In this document: one piece after another, positions 25,883 to 34,696 of the stretch
Numbering within the stretch: the first letter of the stretch is position 1
How the letters are laid out: every line of letters begins with the position of its first letter
Origin: Mycobacteriales bacterium
GTDB taxonomy: Bacteria; Actinomycetota; Actinomycetes; Mycobacteriales; QHCD01
Direction of reading: 5' to 3'
NCBI GenBank assembly: GCA_036497565.1
Contig: DASXJE010000125.1
Coordinates: 1-35,464 of the forward strand
Length of the DNA stretch: 35,464 nt
Translations under genes and position numbers: made by a program
Notes under the pieces: generated by a model
What the model saw: the letters and a program-made list of their open reading frames with translations, nothing else
Told to the model about the DNA's origin: nothing
The model's database searches: none

Positions 25883-26785
25883 TCACACGGGGTCGTCGTC
25901 GGACGCCGGCCAAAGGCGCAGCCAGAGGTCCGCGACGGCACCGAAGCGTTCGAAGCGCCGCCGGCCCGCCTCCCCCGCGACCTCGGCGACCATAGTCACG
26001 ACCGCCTCGACCACGGCGAGGGCCGGAGTGAGGGTGTCGAAGGGTGCCGGCCCGACGACCCGCGCGGTCAGGACCGCGTCGGCGTGCTCGGCGATCGGGG
26101 ACAGCCACGGGTCGGTGAAGAGGATGATCCGCGCACCGCCGGCGCGCATGGCGACCGCGAAGTCGTAGGTGTCGTGTTCGTAGCGGCGGAAGTCGAACAC
26201 CACCGCGACGTCCTTCTTCGTGACATCGGCGATCGCGGTCGCCCGTTCGCTCGCGATCGGCGGGATCGCCCGGACCCGCGGCCGGATCTCCCGCAGCGCC
26301 GTGGCCAGATAGCCGGCGAGGGCCTGGCTCACCCAGCCGCCCGACGAGACGACGGTGCGGTTCGGGTCGGCGAGCAGTTCGCTCGCACCGGCGAGGTCGG
26401 CCGGGCTCAGGCTCTCGACGCTCGCGGCGACCGCGTCGCCCAGCGCCCGCGCAGAAGTGGCCAGCGCCTCCTCGGCCGTACCCGCTGCCGCCCCGTTGTG
26501 CTGCGGCCAGCCGTAGTCGTCGACGGGCGACCTGACCTGGGCGGCGATGTCCTCGTGCAGGACCCGCTGGAAGTCGCCGTAACTGTCGAAGCCGAGGCGC
26601 TGGACGAACCTGCTCACCGTCGGCCCACTCACTCCGGCATGCTCGGCCAGCCGGGCCGAGGACTCGAGACCGATCGTCGGCGGACCGGCCAGCAGGGCGC
26701 GGGCGACCCGGCGCTCGGAGGGTGACAGGTCCCCCACGTGCGCGCGGATCCGGTCGAACAAACCGGGTGGCGAAAGCTCGTCCAC
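25883..26785 (-). CDS. MurR/RpiR-family transcriptional regulator
   Basis: A 300-residue regulator. The N-terminal HTH_6 domain (about 1-80) reads LSPSERRVARALLAGPPTIG, then SARLAEHAGVSGPTVSRFVQ and RLGFDSYGDFQ. A SIS domain follows (about 130-260), with SSGGWVSQALAGYLA, AIADVTKKDVAVVFDFRRYE and GARIILFTD; SIS domains sense phosphosugars in this family. The GTG at 26785 has AGGG upstream. It is divergent from the peptide importer operon across 147 bases and is its likely regulator. The classical MurR senses MurNAc-6-phosphate, which fits a cell-wall theme for the neighbours, but the ligand here is inferred. Confidence 0.9.
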   Translation of the reverse strand: MDELSPPGLFDRIRAHVGDLSPSERRVARALLAGPPTIGLESSARLAEHAGVSGPTVSRFVQRLGFDSYGDFQRVLHEDIAAQVRSPVDDYGWPQHNGAAAGTAEEALATSARALGDAVAASVESLSPADLAGASELLADPNRTVVSSGGWVSQALAGYLATALREIRPRVRAIPPIASERATAIADVTKKDVAVVFDFRRYEHDTYDFAVAMRAGGARIILFTDPWLSPIAEHADAVLTARVVGPAPFDTLTPALAVVEAVVTMVAEVAGEAGRRRFERFGAVADLWLRLWPASDDDPV

Positions 26786-26804
26786 GCTAGACCCTTCGAC
26801 GCCT

Positions 26805-26859
26805 ATGTTTCAGGATGGTTTCGTTCACCTGCCGTCCTTGACCGTCACTTCTGAACCAT
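26805..26859. promoter_or_regulatory. Repeated ATGG/TTTC boxes, candidate RpiR-type binding region
   Basis: In the 147-base gap, ATGTTTC (26805-26811) is followed ten bases on by ATGGTTTC (26815-26822), and an inverted GAACCAT occurs at 26853-26859, so ATGGTT and AACCAT are exact inverted arms. The last arm lies within the spacer of the candidate importer promoter. Assignment to the divergent regulator is inference. Confidence 0.35.
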
Positions 26860-26867
26860 GTTGTACT
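26838..26867 (+). promoter_or_regulatory. Candidate promoter of the right peptide importer operon
   Basis: TTGACC (26838-26843) and TGTACT (26862-26867) are separated by 18 bases. TTGACC matches five of six -35 positions and TGTACT four of six -10 positions. It would give a leader near 60 bases before the GTG at 26933, which is preceded by AGGGAG. Confidence 0.5.
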
Positions 26868-26932
26868 CCCCCGCGTGGTTATGGGCCTGACCGCGGCCCC
26901 ACATCCCGCCCACCATCAGGGAGTACGCCGTA

Positions 26933-28777
26933 GTGACGACACCGACCACGCACCGGGAGGCACCCGCCACCGGCCGGTCACGCCGCATCATCGCCGCCGT
27001 CGCCAGCCTCGCGCTGCTCGGACTCGCGGTCCTGGTCGGAGGGAGCACCGCGGCGTCGGCCGCGTCGCCGACCACGCTCGAGATCGCCTCCGACACCCAG
27101 CTGTCGACGTTCAACCCGTTCATCTCGATCTACGACGGTGAACTGAACATCATCAACAGCATCTACCCGGCGCTCACCATCAGCGATGCACACAACAATC
27201 CGAGCGCCTATCTCGCGACCAGTTGGAAGCGATCGAGCGACGACCTGACCTGGACCTTCACGATCCGCAAGGGTCTGAAGTGGAGCGACGGCACCCCGAT
27301 CACCGCGCAGGACATCTACTGGACCTATCACCTGGTGATGACCAACGATGTCGCCGCGACCGCCAACGGCTCACTGGTCGCGAACTTCAAGAGCGTCAGC
27401 GCGCCGAATGACACGACGTTCGTCATCAACACCAAAACGCCGCAGGCCAACATTCTCTATCTCTCGATCCCGGTCGTGCCCGCGCACGTCTGGAAGTCGC
27501 GGGTGGCCGACCTGAAGAGCAATCTCAACACCGACTTCCCCGTCGTCGGTTACGGACCGTGGATTCTCACCGGTTACAAGACCGACCAGTACGCGACCAT
27601 GACCGCGAACAAGAGTTTCTACATGGGCGCGCCGAAATTCGACAAGCTGATCTCCTACTACTACAAGAGCAGCGATGCGAGCGTCGCGGCGTTGAAGAGC
27701 GGGTCGCTGCAGCAGAATGCGCTCATCACGGCGACCGAGTACAACGCCCTGAAAACGACCAAGGGCGTCAAGACCTATCAGTCGGCTCCGGTCGGCTGGC
27801 AAGGCATCGAGATCAACCCGGGCGCGCACACCAAGACCGGGAAGCCGATGGGGACCGGAAATCCGATCCTCGCGGACAAGCGCGTCCGTACGGCGATCGC
27901 CTACGCGATCAACCGGAAGACGCTCGTGGACAAGGTGCTCGACGGACTCGGTCAGGAAGGCGCCGGCTACATCCCGTCAGGGTTCCCGCAATGGGCCTGG
28001 CAGCCGACCGCCGCACAGCGGATCAGCTACAACCCGGCCAAGGCCAACCAGATCCTCGACGCTGCCGGCTACACCAAGGGTTCCGGCGGCGTCCGGGTCG
28101 ATCCCAAGACGCACAAGCCGCTGACCTTCCGGCTGGGCATCCACTCCGACGAGACCACCGATGGTCAGATCGCGCCCTACCTGCAGGGCTGGATGCAGGC
28201 GATCGGCATCAAGCTCACGATCGAGCCGCAGAGCTTCTCGGCCCTCAATGCCGCGCTCGCCAAGGGCGACTGGGACATCCTGATGGACGGCTGGTCCACC
28301 GGGGCGGACCCGACGTACCTCATGTCGATCCAGACCTGCGCCGTACTCCCTCAGGACAACGCCGGCAAGGGTGGCAACACCGACGCGTTCTTCTGTGACA
28401 AGCAGTACGACAAGCTGTTCGGACTCCAGCAGTCGCAGTTCAATCAGACCGAGCGGGCGACGACGATCCGCAAGATGCAGAGCATCTTGTACGACGCAAA
28501 CGTCGACATCATGCTCTATTACCAGGACCAGCTGGCGGCCGTCGACACCACGAAGGTGGCGAACTACACCTTCGGCGGCCCGAATGCCCAGGGCATCTAC
28601 CTGCATCAGAATCCGTTCTACGACTGGCGGGTCGCCAAACCGGTCGCCGCAAGCAGTTCCGGGACCAGCAGCAACACGGGTCTCTTCATCGGCATCGGTA
28701 TCGCCGTCGTCGTCGTCGTTGCGGTCGCGGCGCTCCTGGTGGTCCGCCGCCGGAGCCCTGCAGCCGATCGCGAGTAG
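26933..28777 (+). CDS. Peptide ABC transporter substrate-binding protein with C-terminal membrane anchor
   Basis: A 614-residue family 5 solute-binding protein, first gene of the right operon. The GTG at 26933 has AGGGAG nine bases upstream. A Sec signal (about residues 16-45) ends in TAASAASP with no lipobox cysteine. The mature part has family features: STFNPFISIYDGELN, LKWSDGTPITAQDIYWTY, VVGYGPWILTGYK, DKRVRTAIAYAINRKTLVD and GDWDILMDGW. After a Ser/Gly/Thr linker the C-terminus is one hydrophobic helix (GLFIGIGIAVVVVVAVAALL) with a basic stop VVRRR. It is thus tethered by its tail instead of a lipid. The ligand is unknown; gene context suggests D-amino-acid-containing peptides. Confidence 0.93.
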   Translation: MTTPTTHREAPATGRSRRIIAAVASLALLGLAVLVGGSTAASAASPTTLEIASDTQLSTFNPFISIYDGELNIINSIYPALTISDAHNNPSAYLATSWKRSSDDLTWTFTIRKGLKWSDGTPITAQDIYWTYHLVMTNDVAATANGSLVANFKSVSAPNDTTFVINTKTPQANILYLSIPVVPAHVWKSRVADLKSNLNTDFPVVGYGPWILTGYKTDQYATMTANKSFYMGAPKFDKLISYYYKSSDASVAALKSGSLQQNALITATEYNALKTTKGVKTYQSAPVGWQGIEINPGAHTKTGKPMGTGNPILADKRVRTAIAYAINRKTLVDKVLDGLGQEGAGYIPSGFPQWAWQPTAAQRISYNPAKANQILDAAGYTKGSGGVRVDPKTHKPLTFRLGIHSDETTDGQIAPYLQGWMQAIGIKLTIEPQSFSALNAALAKGDWDILMDGWSTGADPTYLMSIQTCAVLPQDNAGKGGNTDAFFCDKQYDKLFGLQQSQFNQTERATTIRKMQSILYDANVDIMLYYQDQLAAVDTTKVANYTFGGPNAQGIYLHQNPFYDWRVAKPVAASSSGTSSNTGLFIGIGIAVVVVVAVAALLVVRRRSPAADRE

Positions 28778-28780
28778 CCG

Positions 28781-29839
28781 ATGACGGTATCCACCGCGGT
28801 CGACCTCGACCCTGCGGCGGCGGCCGGCAAGCTGGCCGATCAGCCGTCGAGCCGCTCGACGTTCCTGTCCTACCTGGCGCGCAAGGTGCTGGCCGCGGTC
28901 GTGAGCTTCTTCATCACCCTGGTCATCGGTTTTGTGCTGTTCAGCCTGATGCCCTCGGACCCGGTGGGCACGCTGACCAGGGGTCGACCGGTCAGCGCCG
29001 CGCAGATCGCGACCCTGCGCCGGCAGTTGGGTGTCGACGAGCCGGTGTGGCACCGATTCCTGACATTCGTCGGACACGTCTTCACCGGCCAACTCGGCTA
29101 CTCCTACCAGTACCAGCAGTCGGTCGCCTCGCTGATCGGCAGCCGGATCGGTCCGACCCTGCTGCTCACCGGGACCGCGACGGTGATCTCGGTGGTGCTG
29201 GGGCTGTGGCTCGGCATCCGCAGCGGCTGGCGGCACGGCAGCCTGCTCGACCGCGTCGCGTCGGGCACGTCGCTGACGCTGTGGTCAGTGCCGACCTTCT
29301 GGCTGGGACTCATCCTGCTCGTCCTCTTCAGCGTCGGCTTCGGTCCGATCCCGGCGTTGTTCCCGGCCGCCGGAATGACCACGCCGGGATTCACCGGCGG
29401 CACCTTCGCGCAGATCCTGGACGTCGCCCACCATCTCGTGCTGCCGGCGTTGACCCTGGTCCTGGTGGTCTTCGCGCAGTACGTGACGATCATGCGGTCG
29501 TCGATCATCGACGAGTTAGGTAGCCCCTACCTGCTCACGGCGCGCGCGAAGGGACTGCGCGACGACGACGTCCGGCGAAAGCACGCGGTGCCCAATGCGC
29601 TGCTGCCGTCGGTCACCGTCATCTTCCTGCAGATCGGCGGCCTGATCGGCGGTGCCATCGCCGTCGAGACGGTCTATTCGTGGCCAGGACTCGGTTACCT
29701 GACGTTCAACGCGCTGAAGATCCCCGACCTGCAACTGCTCGAGGGCACCTTCATCATCTTCAGTGCCTCGGTCATCGTGATGAACCTGCTCGCCGACCTG
29801 CTCTACCGCTATCTGGATCCGCGCGTGCGGGCCCAATGA
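28781..29839 (+). CDS. Peptide ABC transporter permease, DppB type
   Basis: A 352-residue membrane protein starting at ATG 28781, three bases after the binding-protein stop. After about 30 variable residues comes the first helix, VLAAVVSFFITLVIGFVLFS, and LMPSDPVG, the DppB/OppB signature region. The BPD domain contains the EAA-type loop LTARAKGLRDDDVRRKHAVP and ETVYSWPGLGYLTF near the C-terminus. It pairs with the DppC-type permease encoded next. In the coupling loop the leading EAA is replaced by LTA, a common variation. Confidence 0.94.
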   Translation: MTVSTAVDLDPAAAAGKLADQPSSRSTFLSYLARKVLAAVVSFFITLVIGFVLFSLMPSDPVGTLTRGRPVSAAQIATLRRQLGVDEPVWHRFLTFVGHVFTGQLGYSYQYQQSVASLIGSRIGPTLLLTGTATVISVVLGLWLGIRSGWRHGSLLDRVASGTSLTLWSVPTFWLGLILLVLFSVGFGPIPALFPAAGMTTPGFTGGTFAQILDVAHHLVLPALTLVLVVFAQYVTIMRSSIIDELGSPYLLTARAKGLRDDDVRRKHAVPNALLPSVTVIFLQIGGLIGGAIAVETVYSWPGLGYLTFNALKIPDLQLLEGTFIIFSASVIVMNLLADLLYRYLDPRVRAQ

Positions 29840-29852
29840 TGCGGACGCGATC

Positions 29853-30764
29853 ATGACCGCCATCGACCTGACGCTGGCACCCGGCATCGCACCGGCGCCG
29901 CCGCGCACACAGGCGTTACGACGGTTCCTCCGAGCATTCTTCCGGATGCCCACCGGTATCGCCGGGGTCTGCATCCTGGTGGCGATCATCGGGCTCGCGT
30001 TGACGGCACCGCTCTGGATCGGGCCGAACGACCTGGACGTCACCAAGGCGACCGGCCCGTTGCTGCACGCACCGACCGCGCAGTACCCGCTCGGCACCGA
30101 TCAGCCGGGCCGGTCGGTGCTCACCCTGATCGTGTGGGGCTCCCGCGCGTCCTTGGCGATCGGGATCATCGCCACCGCGCTCACCATGATTCTCGGCGCC
30201 GCGATCGGATTGTTCGCCGGTCACTATCAGGGCTGGATCGGGCGCGGCCTGATGCACGTGACCGACTGGTTCATCGCGCTGCCCAGCCTGCCGCTGGCGA
30301 TCTCGCTCGCCGCGGTCCTCGGTCAGGGGTCGGCCTCGATCACCATCGCGATCGCCGTCACCTCCTGGACCGGCACCGCCCGGCTGGTCCGCGCGCAGAC
30401 CCTCGCGGTCGAAGCCCGGCCCTTCGTCGAGCGCGTCCGCGCGCTGGGGGCCGGCAACATGCAGGTCGTCTCCCGGCACGTGCTGCCTAACGTGATGCCC
30501 CTGATCCTCGTGTCGGGCACGCTGACGGTCGCCGGCGCGATCCTGGACGAGACCACCCTGACGTTCCTCGGACTGGGCAACCCCACCGAGGTCTCCTGGG
30601 GATCGATGCTCAACGAGGCGTTCCAGACCGGGGCGGTGACCCAGGGAGCCTGGTGGTACCTGCTGCCTCCGGGCATCGCGATCGTGATCGTCGTCCTCGG
30701 TTTCACCATGACCGGCCGGGCGATCGAGCACGTGCTCAACCCACGGATGGCCACCGGCTCGTGA
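29853..30764 (+). CDS. Peptide ABC transporter permease, DppC type
   Basis: A 303-residue permease. An N-terminal cytoplasmic stretch is followed by the helix GIAGVCILVAIIGLALTAPL, a periplasmic-type loop with YPLGTDQPGRSVLTLIVWGS (the conserved GTD-x-GRD/S region of DppC), then the BPD domain. The coupling loop is ERVRALGAGNMQVVSRHVLP, and LDETTLTFLGLGNP is a typical following segment. ATG at 29853 is 13 bases after the DppB-type stop; the stop overlaps the ATPase GTG. It makes the membrane channel with the preceding permease. Confidence 0.94.
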   Translation: MTAIDLTLAPGIAPAPPRTQALRRFLRAFFRMPTGIAGVCILVAIIGLALTAPLWIGPNDLDVTKATGPLLHAPTAQYPLGTDQPGRSVLTLIVWGSRASLAIGIIATALTMILGAAIGLFAGHYQGWIGRGLMHVTDWFIALPSLPLAISLAAVLGQGSASITIAIAVTSWTGTARLVRAQTLAVEARPFVERVRALGAGNMQVVSRHVLPNVMPLILVSGTLTVAGAILDETTLTFLGLGNPTEVSWGSMLNEAFQTGAVTQGAWWYLLPPGIAIVIVVLGFTMTGRAIEHVLNPRMATGS

Positions 30765-31801
30765 GTGATCAGCTCCTCGACGTCCGCGACCTCGCGGTCA
30801 CCTACCACACCGGCGGTGAGTCCGTCCGCGCCGTACGCGGCGTCGACCTGACCCTCGACCGGGGGCAGAGCCTCGGCATGGCAGGCGAATCCGGCTCCGG
30901 CAAGTCGACCGTCGCGCTGAGCCTGCTCCGGCTGCTGCCGGCCTCGGCCACCATCACCGGCACCGTGCGATTCCGGGGCGAGGATCTTCTCGAGGCGAAC
31001 TGGGCGCGGATCCGGGCCGTGCGCTGGGCCGGGGCATCGGTCGTCTTCCAGGGCGCCATGAGCGCGCTGAACCCGGTCCGGTCGGTCGGTGAGCAGATCC
31101 GCGAACCGATCCTGCTGCACTCGAAGGTCGGTGAGCGGGCCGCGCGCGAGCGTACGGCGACGCTGCTGGATTCGGTCGGAGTGTCCGCACGACGCGCCCG
31201 GAGTTACCCGCACGAGCTCTCCGGGGGTCAGCGGCAGCGGGTGATGATCGCCATGGCCCTGGCCTGCGACCCCGATCTCATCATCGCCGACGAGCCCACC
31301 ACGGCCCTCGACGTCATCGTCCAGGCGCAGATCCTCGAACTGCTGACGGACCTGGTCCGGGATTCCCAGATCGGCATGATCATGATCAGCCACGATCTGT
31401 CCGTGCTCGCCGAGACCTGCGAACGCCTCGCCGTGATGTACGCCGGCCGGATCGTCGAGATCGGGCCGTCTCGCGAGCTGATCACCGAACCGCGCCACCC
31501 CTACACCCGCGCCCTGTCCGGAGCATTCCCCCGCATCGGCGACCCCGCGTCGCGGCTGTCCCCCGCCGGCCTCGCCGGAGATCCGCCCGACCTGCGGAGC
31601 GACATCGCCGGATGCGCGTTCGCGCCCCGATGCCCGGTCGTGATGGACGCCTGCCGCGAGCACGAGATCGCCCTCTGGCCGGCCGACCGGATCGACAGTC
31701 GCGAGTCCGCCTGCATCCGCGTCCTCCCCGAGTTCACCGACGTCGACGCGTCCTCGGCCAGCGCGGCGGAGTCCCCGGCCGGCTCGCGGAGCGACGCATG
31801 A
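30761..31801 (+). CDS. Peptide ABC transporter ATP-binding protein, DppD type
   Basis: A 346-residue ATPase. The GTG at 30761 overlaps the permease stop by 4 bases (GTGA). Seen: Walker [11 protein letters not shown]-loop [12 protein letters not shown], signature LSGGQRQR, Walker B LIIADEP with TTALD, and H-loop ISHDLS. The C-terminal oligopeptide extension has HPYTRAL and [15 protein letters not shown] short Ala/Ser-rich tail follows. It partners with the DppF-type ATPase encoded in a 4-base overlap downstream. Confidence 0.95.
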   Translation: MSDQLLDVRDLAVTYHTGGESVRAVRGVDLTLDRGQSLGMAGESGSGKSTVALSLLRLLPASATITGTVRFRGEDLLEANWARIRAVRWAGASVVFQGAMSALNPVRSVGEQIREPILLHSKVGERAARERTATLLDSVGVSARRARSYPHELSGGQRQRVMIAMALACDPDLIIADEPTTALDVIVQAQILELLTDLVRDSQIGMIMISHDLSVLAETCERLAVMYAGRIVEIGPSRELITEPRHPYTRALSGAFPRIGDPASRLSPAGLAGDPPDLRSDIAGCAFAPRCPVVMDACREHEIALWPADRIDSRESACIRVLPEFTDVDASSASAAESPAGSRSDA

Positions 31802-32820
31802 CGGCCGAGCCTGTCCTCGAGGCGCGCGACCTCGCGGTGACCTTTCCCGCCCAGCGGGGGCGCCGCGCGGCGCGTGCCGTGGACGGCGTCAACCTCACCC
31901 TGGGTGCGGGCGAGATCGTGGCCCTCGTCGGCGAATCCGGCTGCGGCAAGAGCACCCTCGCCCGAGCTCTGATCGGACTCGTGAAACCCAGCCGCGGGCA
32001 GATCAGCTACGGCGGCACCCCGCTCCGCTACTCGGCCGGCCGGCTCAAGGCCTACCGCAGACACGTGCAGTTGGTGCTGCAGGACCCTTCAGCCGCGCTG
32101 AATCCGCGGCAGACCGTCTTCGACGCGGTCGCGGAGGGCCCGCGACTGCACGGCATCCGCACCGACCTGAACCACCGGGTCTATGCGGCACTGACCCGCG
32201 CCGGGCTGCGTCCACCGGAGCAGTTCGTCGCGCGTTACCCGCACGAGCTCTCCGGCGGCCAGCAGCAGCGGGTCGTGATCGCCGGCGCGCTCGCCCTCGA
32301 TCCGACCGTCATCGTCGCCGACGAACCGGTGTCCTCGCTGGACGCCTCGGTCCGGGGCGAGATCCTGCGCCTGATGCTCGACCTGCGTAACGATCTCGGC
32401 CTGTCCGCCGTCGTGGTGAGCCACGACCTCGGCCTCGCCTGGAACATCGCCGACCGAGTCGCTGTGATGTATCTCGGCCGGATCGTCGAGCTCGGCACGG
32501 TCGAGGAGGTACTGCAGCACCCACAGCACCCCTACACCCGGGCGCTGATCTCGGTGCTTCCCGAGAGCTACTCCGGTCGGGGCAAGCCCACCCCGCTCAC
32601 TGGTGAGCCACCGGACCCGACCGCCATCCCGGGCGGCTGCCGCTTCCACCCACGGTGTCCGCGGCGCGCCGCGCTCGGCGACCGGGCGGCCCTGTGCACC
32701 AGCACCGAACTCGCCGTACTGCCGGCCGACTCGGCCGCGCGGACACTCGTCGCCTGCCATTTCCCCGACGAGGCTCCCGAGGCATTCGCCGACATCGTCG
32801 AGGAGGAGCGGGCGCGGTGA
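31798..32820 (+). CDS. Peptide ABC transporter ATP-binding protein, DppF type
   Basis: A 340-residue ATPase. The ATG at 31798 overlaps the previous stop by 4 bases. Seen: Walker A GESGCGKST, Q-loop LVLQDPSAALNPRQT (the DPxxSLNP-like segment of DppF), signature LSGGQQQR, Walker B VIVADEP with VSSLD, and H-loop VSHDLG. The C-terminal extension has HPYTRALISVLPE and CRFHPRCPRR. The last bases overlap the GTG of the LD-carboxypeptidase gene, so the peptidase is translationally tied to the importer. Confidence 0.95.
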   Translation: MTAEPVLEARDLAVTFPAQRGRRAARAVDGVNLTLGAGEIVALVGESGCGKSTLARALIGLVKPSRGQISYGGTPLRYSAGRLKAYRRHVQLVLQDPSAALNPRQTVFDAVAEGPRLHGIRTDLNHRVYAALTRAGLRPPEQFVARYPHELSGGQQQRVVIAGALALDPTVIVADEPVSSLDASVRGEILRLMLDLRNDLGLSAVVVSHDLGLAWNIADRVAVMYLGRIVELGTVEEVLQHPQHPYTRALISVLPESYSGRGKPTPLTGEPPDPTAIPGGCRFHPRCPRRAALGDRAALCTSTELAVLPADSAARTLVACHFPDEAPEAFADIVEEERAR

Positions 32821-33770
32821 CGGTGCCGGCTCCGCGATCGCTGCAGCGACCGGCGGCGCTTCGCGCCGGCGACCGGGTCGCGGTGCTGTCTGCGAGCAGC
32901 ACAGCGAGCCAGGAACGGCTCGCCTTCGGAATGGACACGCTGCGCCTCGCCGGACTGCACCCGGTCAGCTACCCGACCGCGGAGACGACCGGGTCGTTCC
33001 GGTCCTATCTCGCCGGCGACGACACGCTGCGGGCCGGCGATCTGCGCAGCGCGCTTCTCGACCCCGACATCGCCGGAATCCTCTTCGCCACCGGTGGATC
33101 CGGCGCACAGCGCACGCTCGCCGCGATGGACTGGACCGGCCTGCCCGACCTGCGCCCCAAGGTGCTCGCCGGGTTCTCCGACGTCACGGCCGTGCTCGAG
33201 GCGGTCGCCGTACGGCTCGGCTGGTCGTCGCTGCTGGCCCCGATGGTCGAGCAGGTCGGCTCGGGCGACCCGTATTCGTTCGCCTCCCTCGCCCGCACGC
33301 TGATGCAGCCCGAACGGGCCACCGAGATCCGTTACGCCGACGGAGTCGCCGCCGTGGGTGGAACGGCGCGCGGCGTGACGGCCGGCGGCTGCCTGACACT
33401 GCTGGCGTCCTCGATCGGCACGGACACCTGCTGGCCGGCCCGCGGGGCGATTCTCGTGCTCGAGGAGGAGACCGAGGACGACTACCGGATCGACCGGATG
33501 CTGACCCAGCTGCGCCGCAGCGGATACCTGGACGGTGTGGCGGGCATCATCACCGGGACCTGGACCAACTGCGGCGAGCGGGCGACGATCGAGGCCATCC
33601 TCACCGAACGCCTCGGCGATCTCAGGGTGCCGATGCTGATGCGCGCCGACGTCGGCCACGGCGGGCACTTCCAGACCTACCCCATCGGGGTCGCCGCGGA
33701 ACTGGACGCTGATGCGGGCGTCCTGCGACTCCTCGACCCGCCGCTGATCCCGGCGCCGGGTCAGCCGTAG
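32817..33770 (+). CDS. S66-family LD-carboxypeptidase
   Basis: A 317-residue serine peptidase. In this family the enzyme removes the terminal D-Ala from murein tetrapeptide. The Ser-Glu-His triad fits Ser121 (GFSDVTAV), Glu216 (VLEEETEDDYRIDRML) and His281 (VGHGGHFQTYPIG). ATGGSGAQ (about 91-98) equals the RGGYG-like loop. There is no signal peptide, so it acts in the cytosol. The GTG at 32817 follows AGGAGGAG and overlaps the importer ATPase stop by 4 bases. MccF-type immunity peptidases share the fold, so hydrolysis of a peptide antibiotic is an alternative. Its 3' end overlaps the convergent M55 gene by 10 bases. Confidence 0.9.
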   Translation: MTVPAPRSLQRPAALRAGDRVAVLSASSTASQERLAFGMDTLRLAGLHPVSYPTAETTGSFRSYLAGDDTLRAGDLRSALLDPDIAGILFATGGSGAQRTLAAMDWTGLPDLRPKVLAGFSDVTAVLEAVAVRLGWSSLLAPMVEQVGSGDPYSFASLARTLMQPERATEIRYADGVAAVGGTARGVTAGGCLTLLASSIGTDTCWPARGAILVLEEETEDDYRIDRMLTQLRRSGYLDGVAGIITGTWTNCGERATIEAILTERLGDLRVPMLMRADVGHGGHFQTYPIGVAAELDADAGVLRLLDPPLIPAPGQP

Positions 33771-34588
33771 ACGTTTTCCACCGCGTGCGACGCGGCGTAG
33801 GTGACGGTCTTGAAACAGGTCATCGCGTCGCGCATCGAGGCCGCGTCGTAGCCGATCTCCCGGTCACCGATCCGCTCCACCGTCGGCACCGCGAGACAGG
33901 CGAGCGCGAGTTGGGTGGCGTCGAAGGACACGGTCACCCGGTGCGACCGGACGTCGCCCGCGGTCCGGCCTGCGAGCGCCATGGCGGCCTCGGCGGCCGA
34001 TCGGATCTCCCGTGCGGTGCGGGCGGGAGGGTGGCAGATCGCGGCGTAGCGGGAGACGCATTTCTTGACCGCGACGCGCTGCGCGTCGGGGGCGTACTTC
34101 GCAGCGTCGTCGCAGGTGCGGTCGTCACCGGTGACGAGCAGCACAGGTACGCCGTACTCGGCGGCGAGCGCGGCGTTGAGCCATCCCTCGCTGGCGGCGT
34201 CACCGTCGAGAGACACGTTGGTGATCGAGTTGCCGAGGTAGGTGTGGGACAGCACCCCGTCGACACCGGCTCCGGCGTGATAGCCGAGGAAGACCACGCC
34301 GTCGACGTCGCCGTCGATGCCCTCCATCATCGAGAGAGCCTTGTGCCGCCCGGTGAGCAGGTCCGCGTGCTCGTCGAGATCCTCGATCAGCAGATTGCGC
34401 TGGTTGTCGTGCGCTTCGTTGACGAGGATCTCGTCCGCGCCCCCCGCGACCAGCCCGGCCACCGCCGCGTTGACGTCACCGGTGAACAGTCGTCGGAAGC
34501 GCTGCCACTGCTCGGTGCCCGGCTCGACGTCGGCCGGCCAGGTGACGCCGGTGACACCCTCCATGTCGGCCGAGATCAATATGCGCAT
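33761..34588 (-). CDS. M55-family D-aminopeptidase (DppA peptidase type)
   Basis: A 275-residue zinc peptidase that releases N-terminal D-amino acids such as D-Ala from short peptides. The zinc ligands known for the Bacillus subtilis DppA peptidase (Asp8, Glu10, His60, His104, Glu133) align with Asp8 and Glu10 (SADMEGVTG), His60 (NEAHDNQRN), His104 (GYHAGAG) and Glu134 (ASEGWLNA); His115 (LSHTYLGNS) is also kept. There is no signal peptide, so it acts in the cytosol on imported peptides. ATG at 34588 opens directly on the fold. It is transcribed against the importer operon but is clearly part of the same functional neighbourhood. Not to be confused with the binding protein also called DppA. 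Confidence 0.94.
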   Translation of the reverse strand: MRILISADMEGVTGVTWPADVEPGTEQWQRFRRLFTGDVNAAVAGLVAGGADEILVNEAHDNQRNLLIEDLDEHADLLTGRHKALSMMEGIDGDVDGVVFLGYHAGAGVDGVLSHTYLGNSITNVSLDGDAASEGWLNAALAAEYGVPVLLVTGDDRTCDDAAKYAPDAQRVAVKKCVSRYAAICHPPARTAREIRSAAEAAMALAGRTAGDVRSHRVTVSFDATQLALACLAVPTVERIGDREIGYDAASMRDAMTCFKTVTYAASHAVENVYG

Positions 34589-34696
34589 GTCGGGACCCTA
34601 TCCACCTCACCGACCGGAAGGCCATCATCGGTCCGGCCCTGGGTCGTTGTGGACAGCGCGAGCGGGGTTCGGGGCGGCGTCCCTAGAATCGAACGC

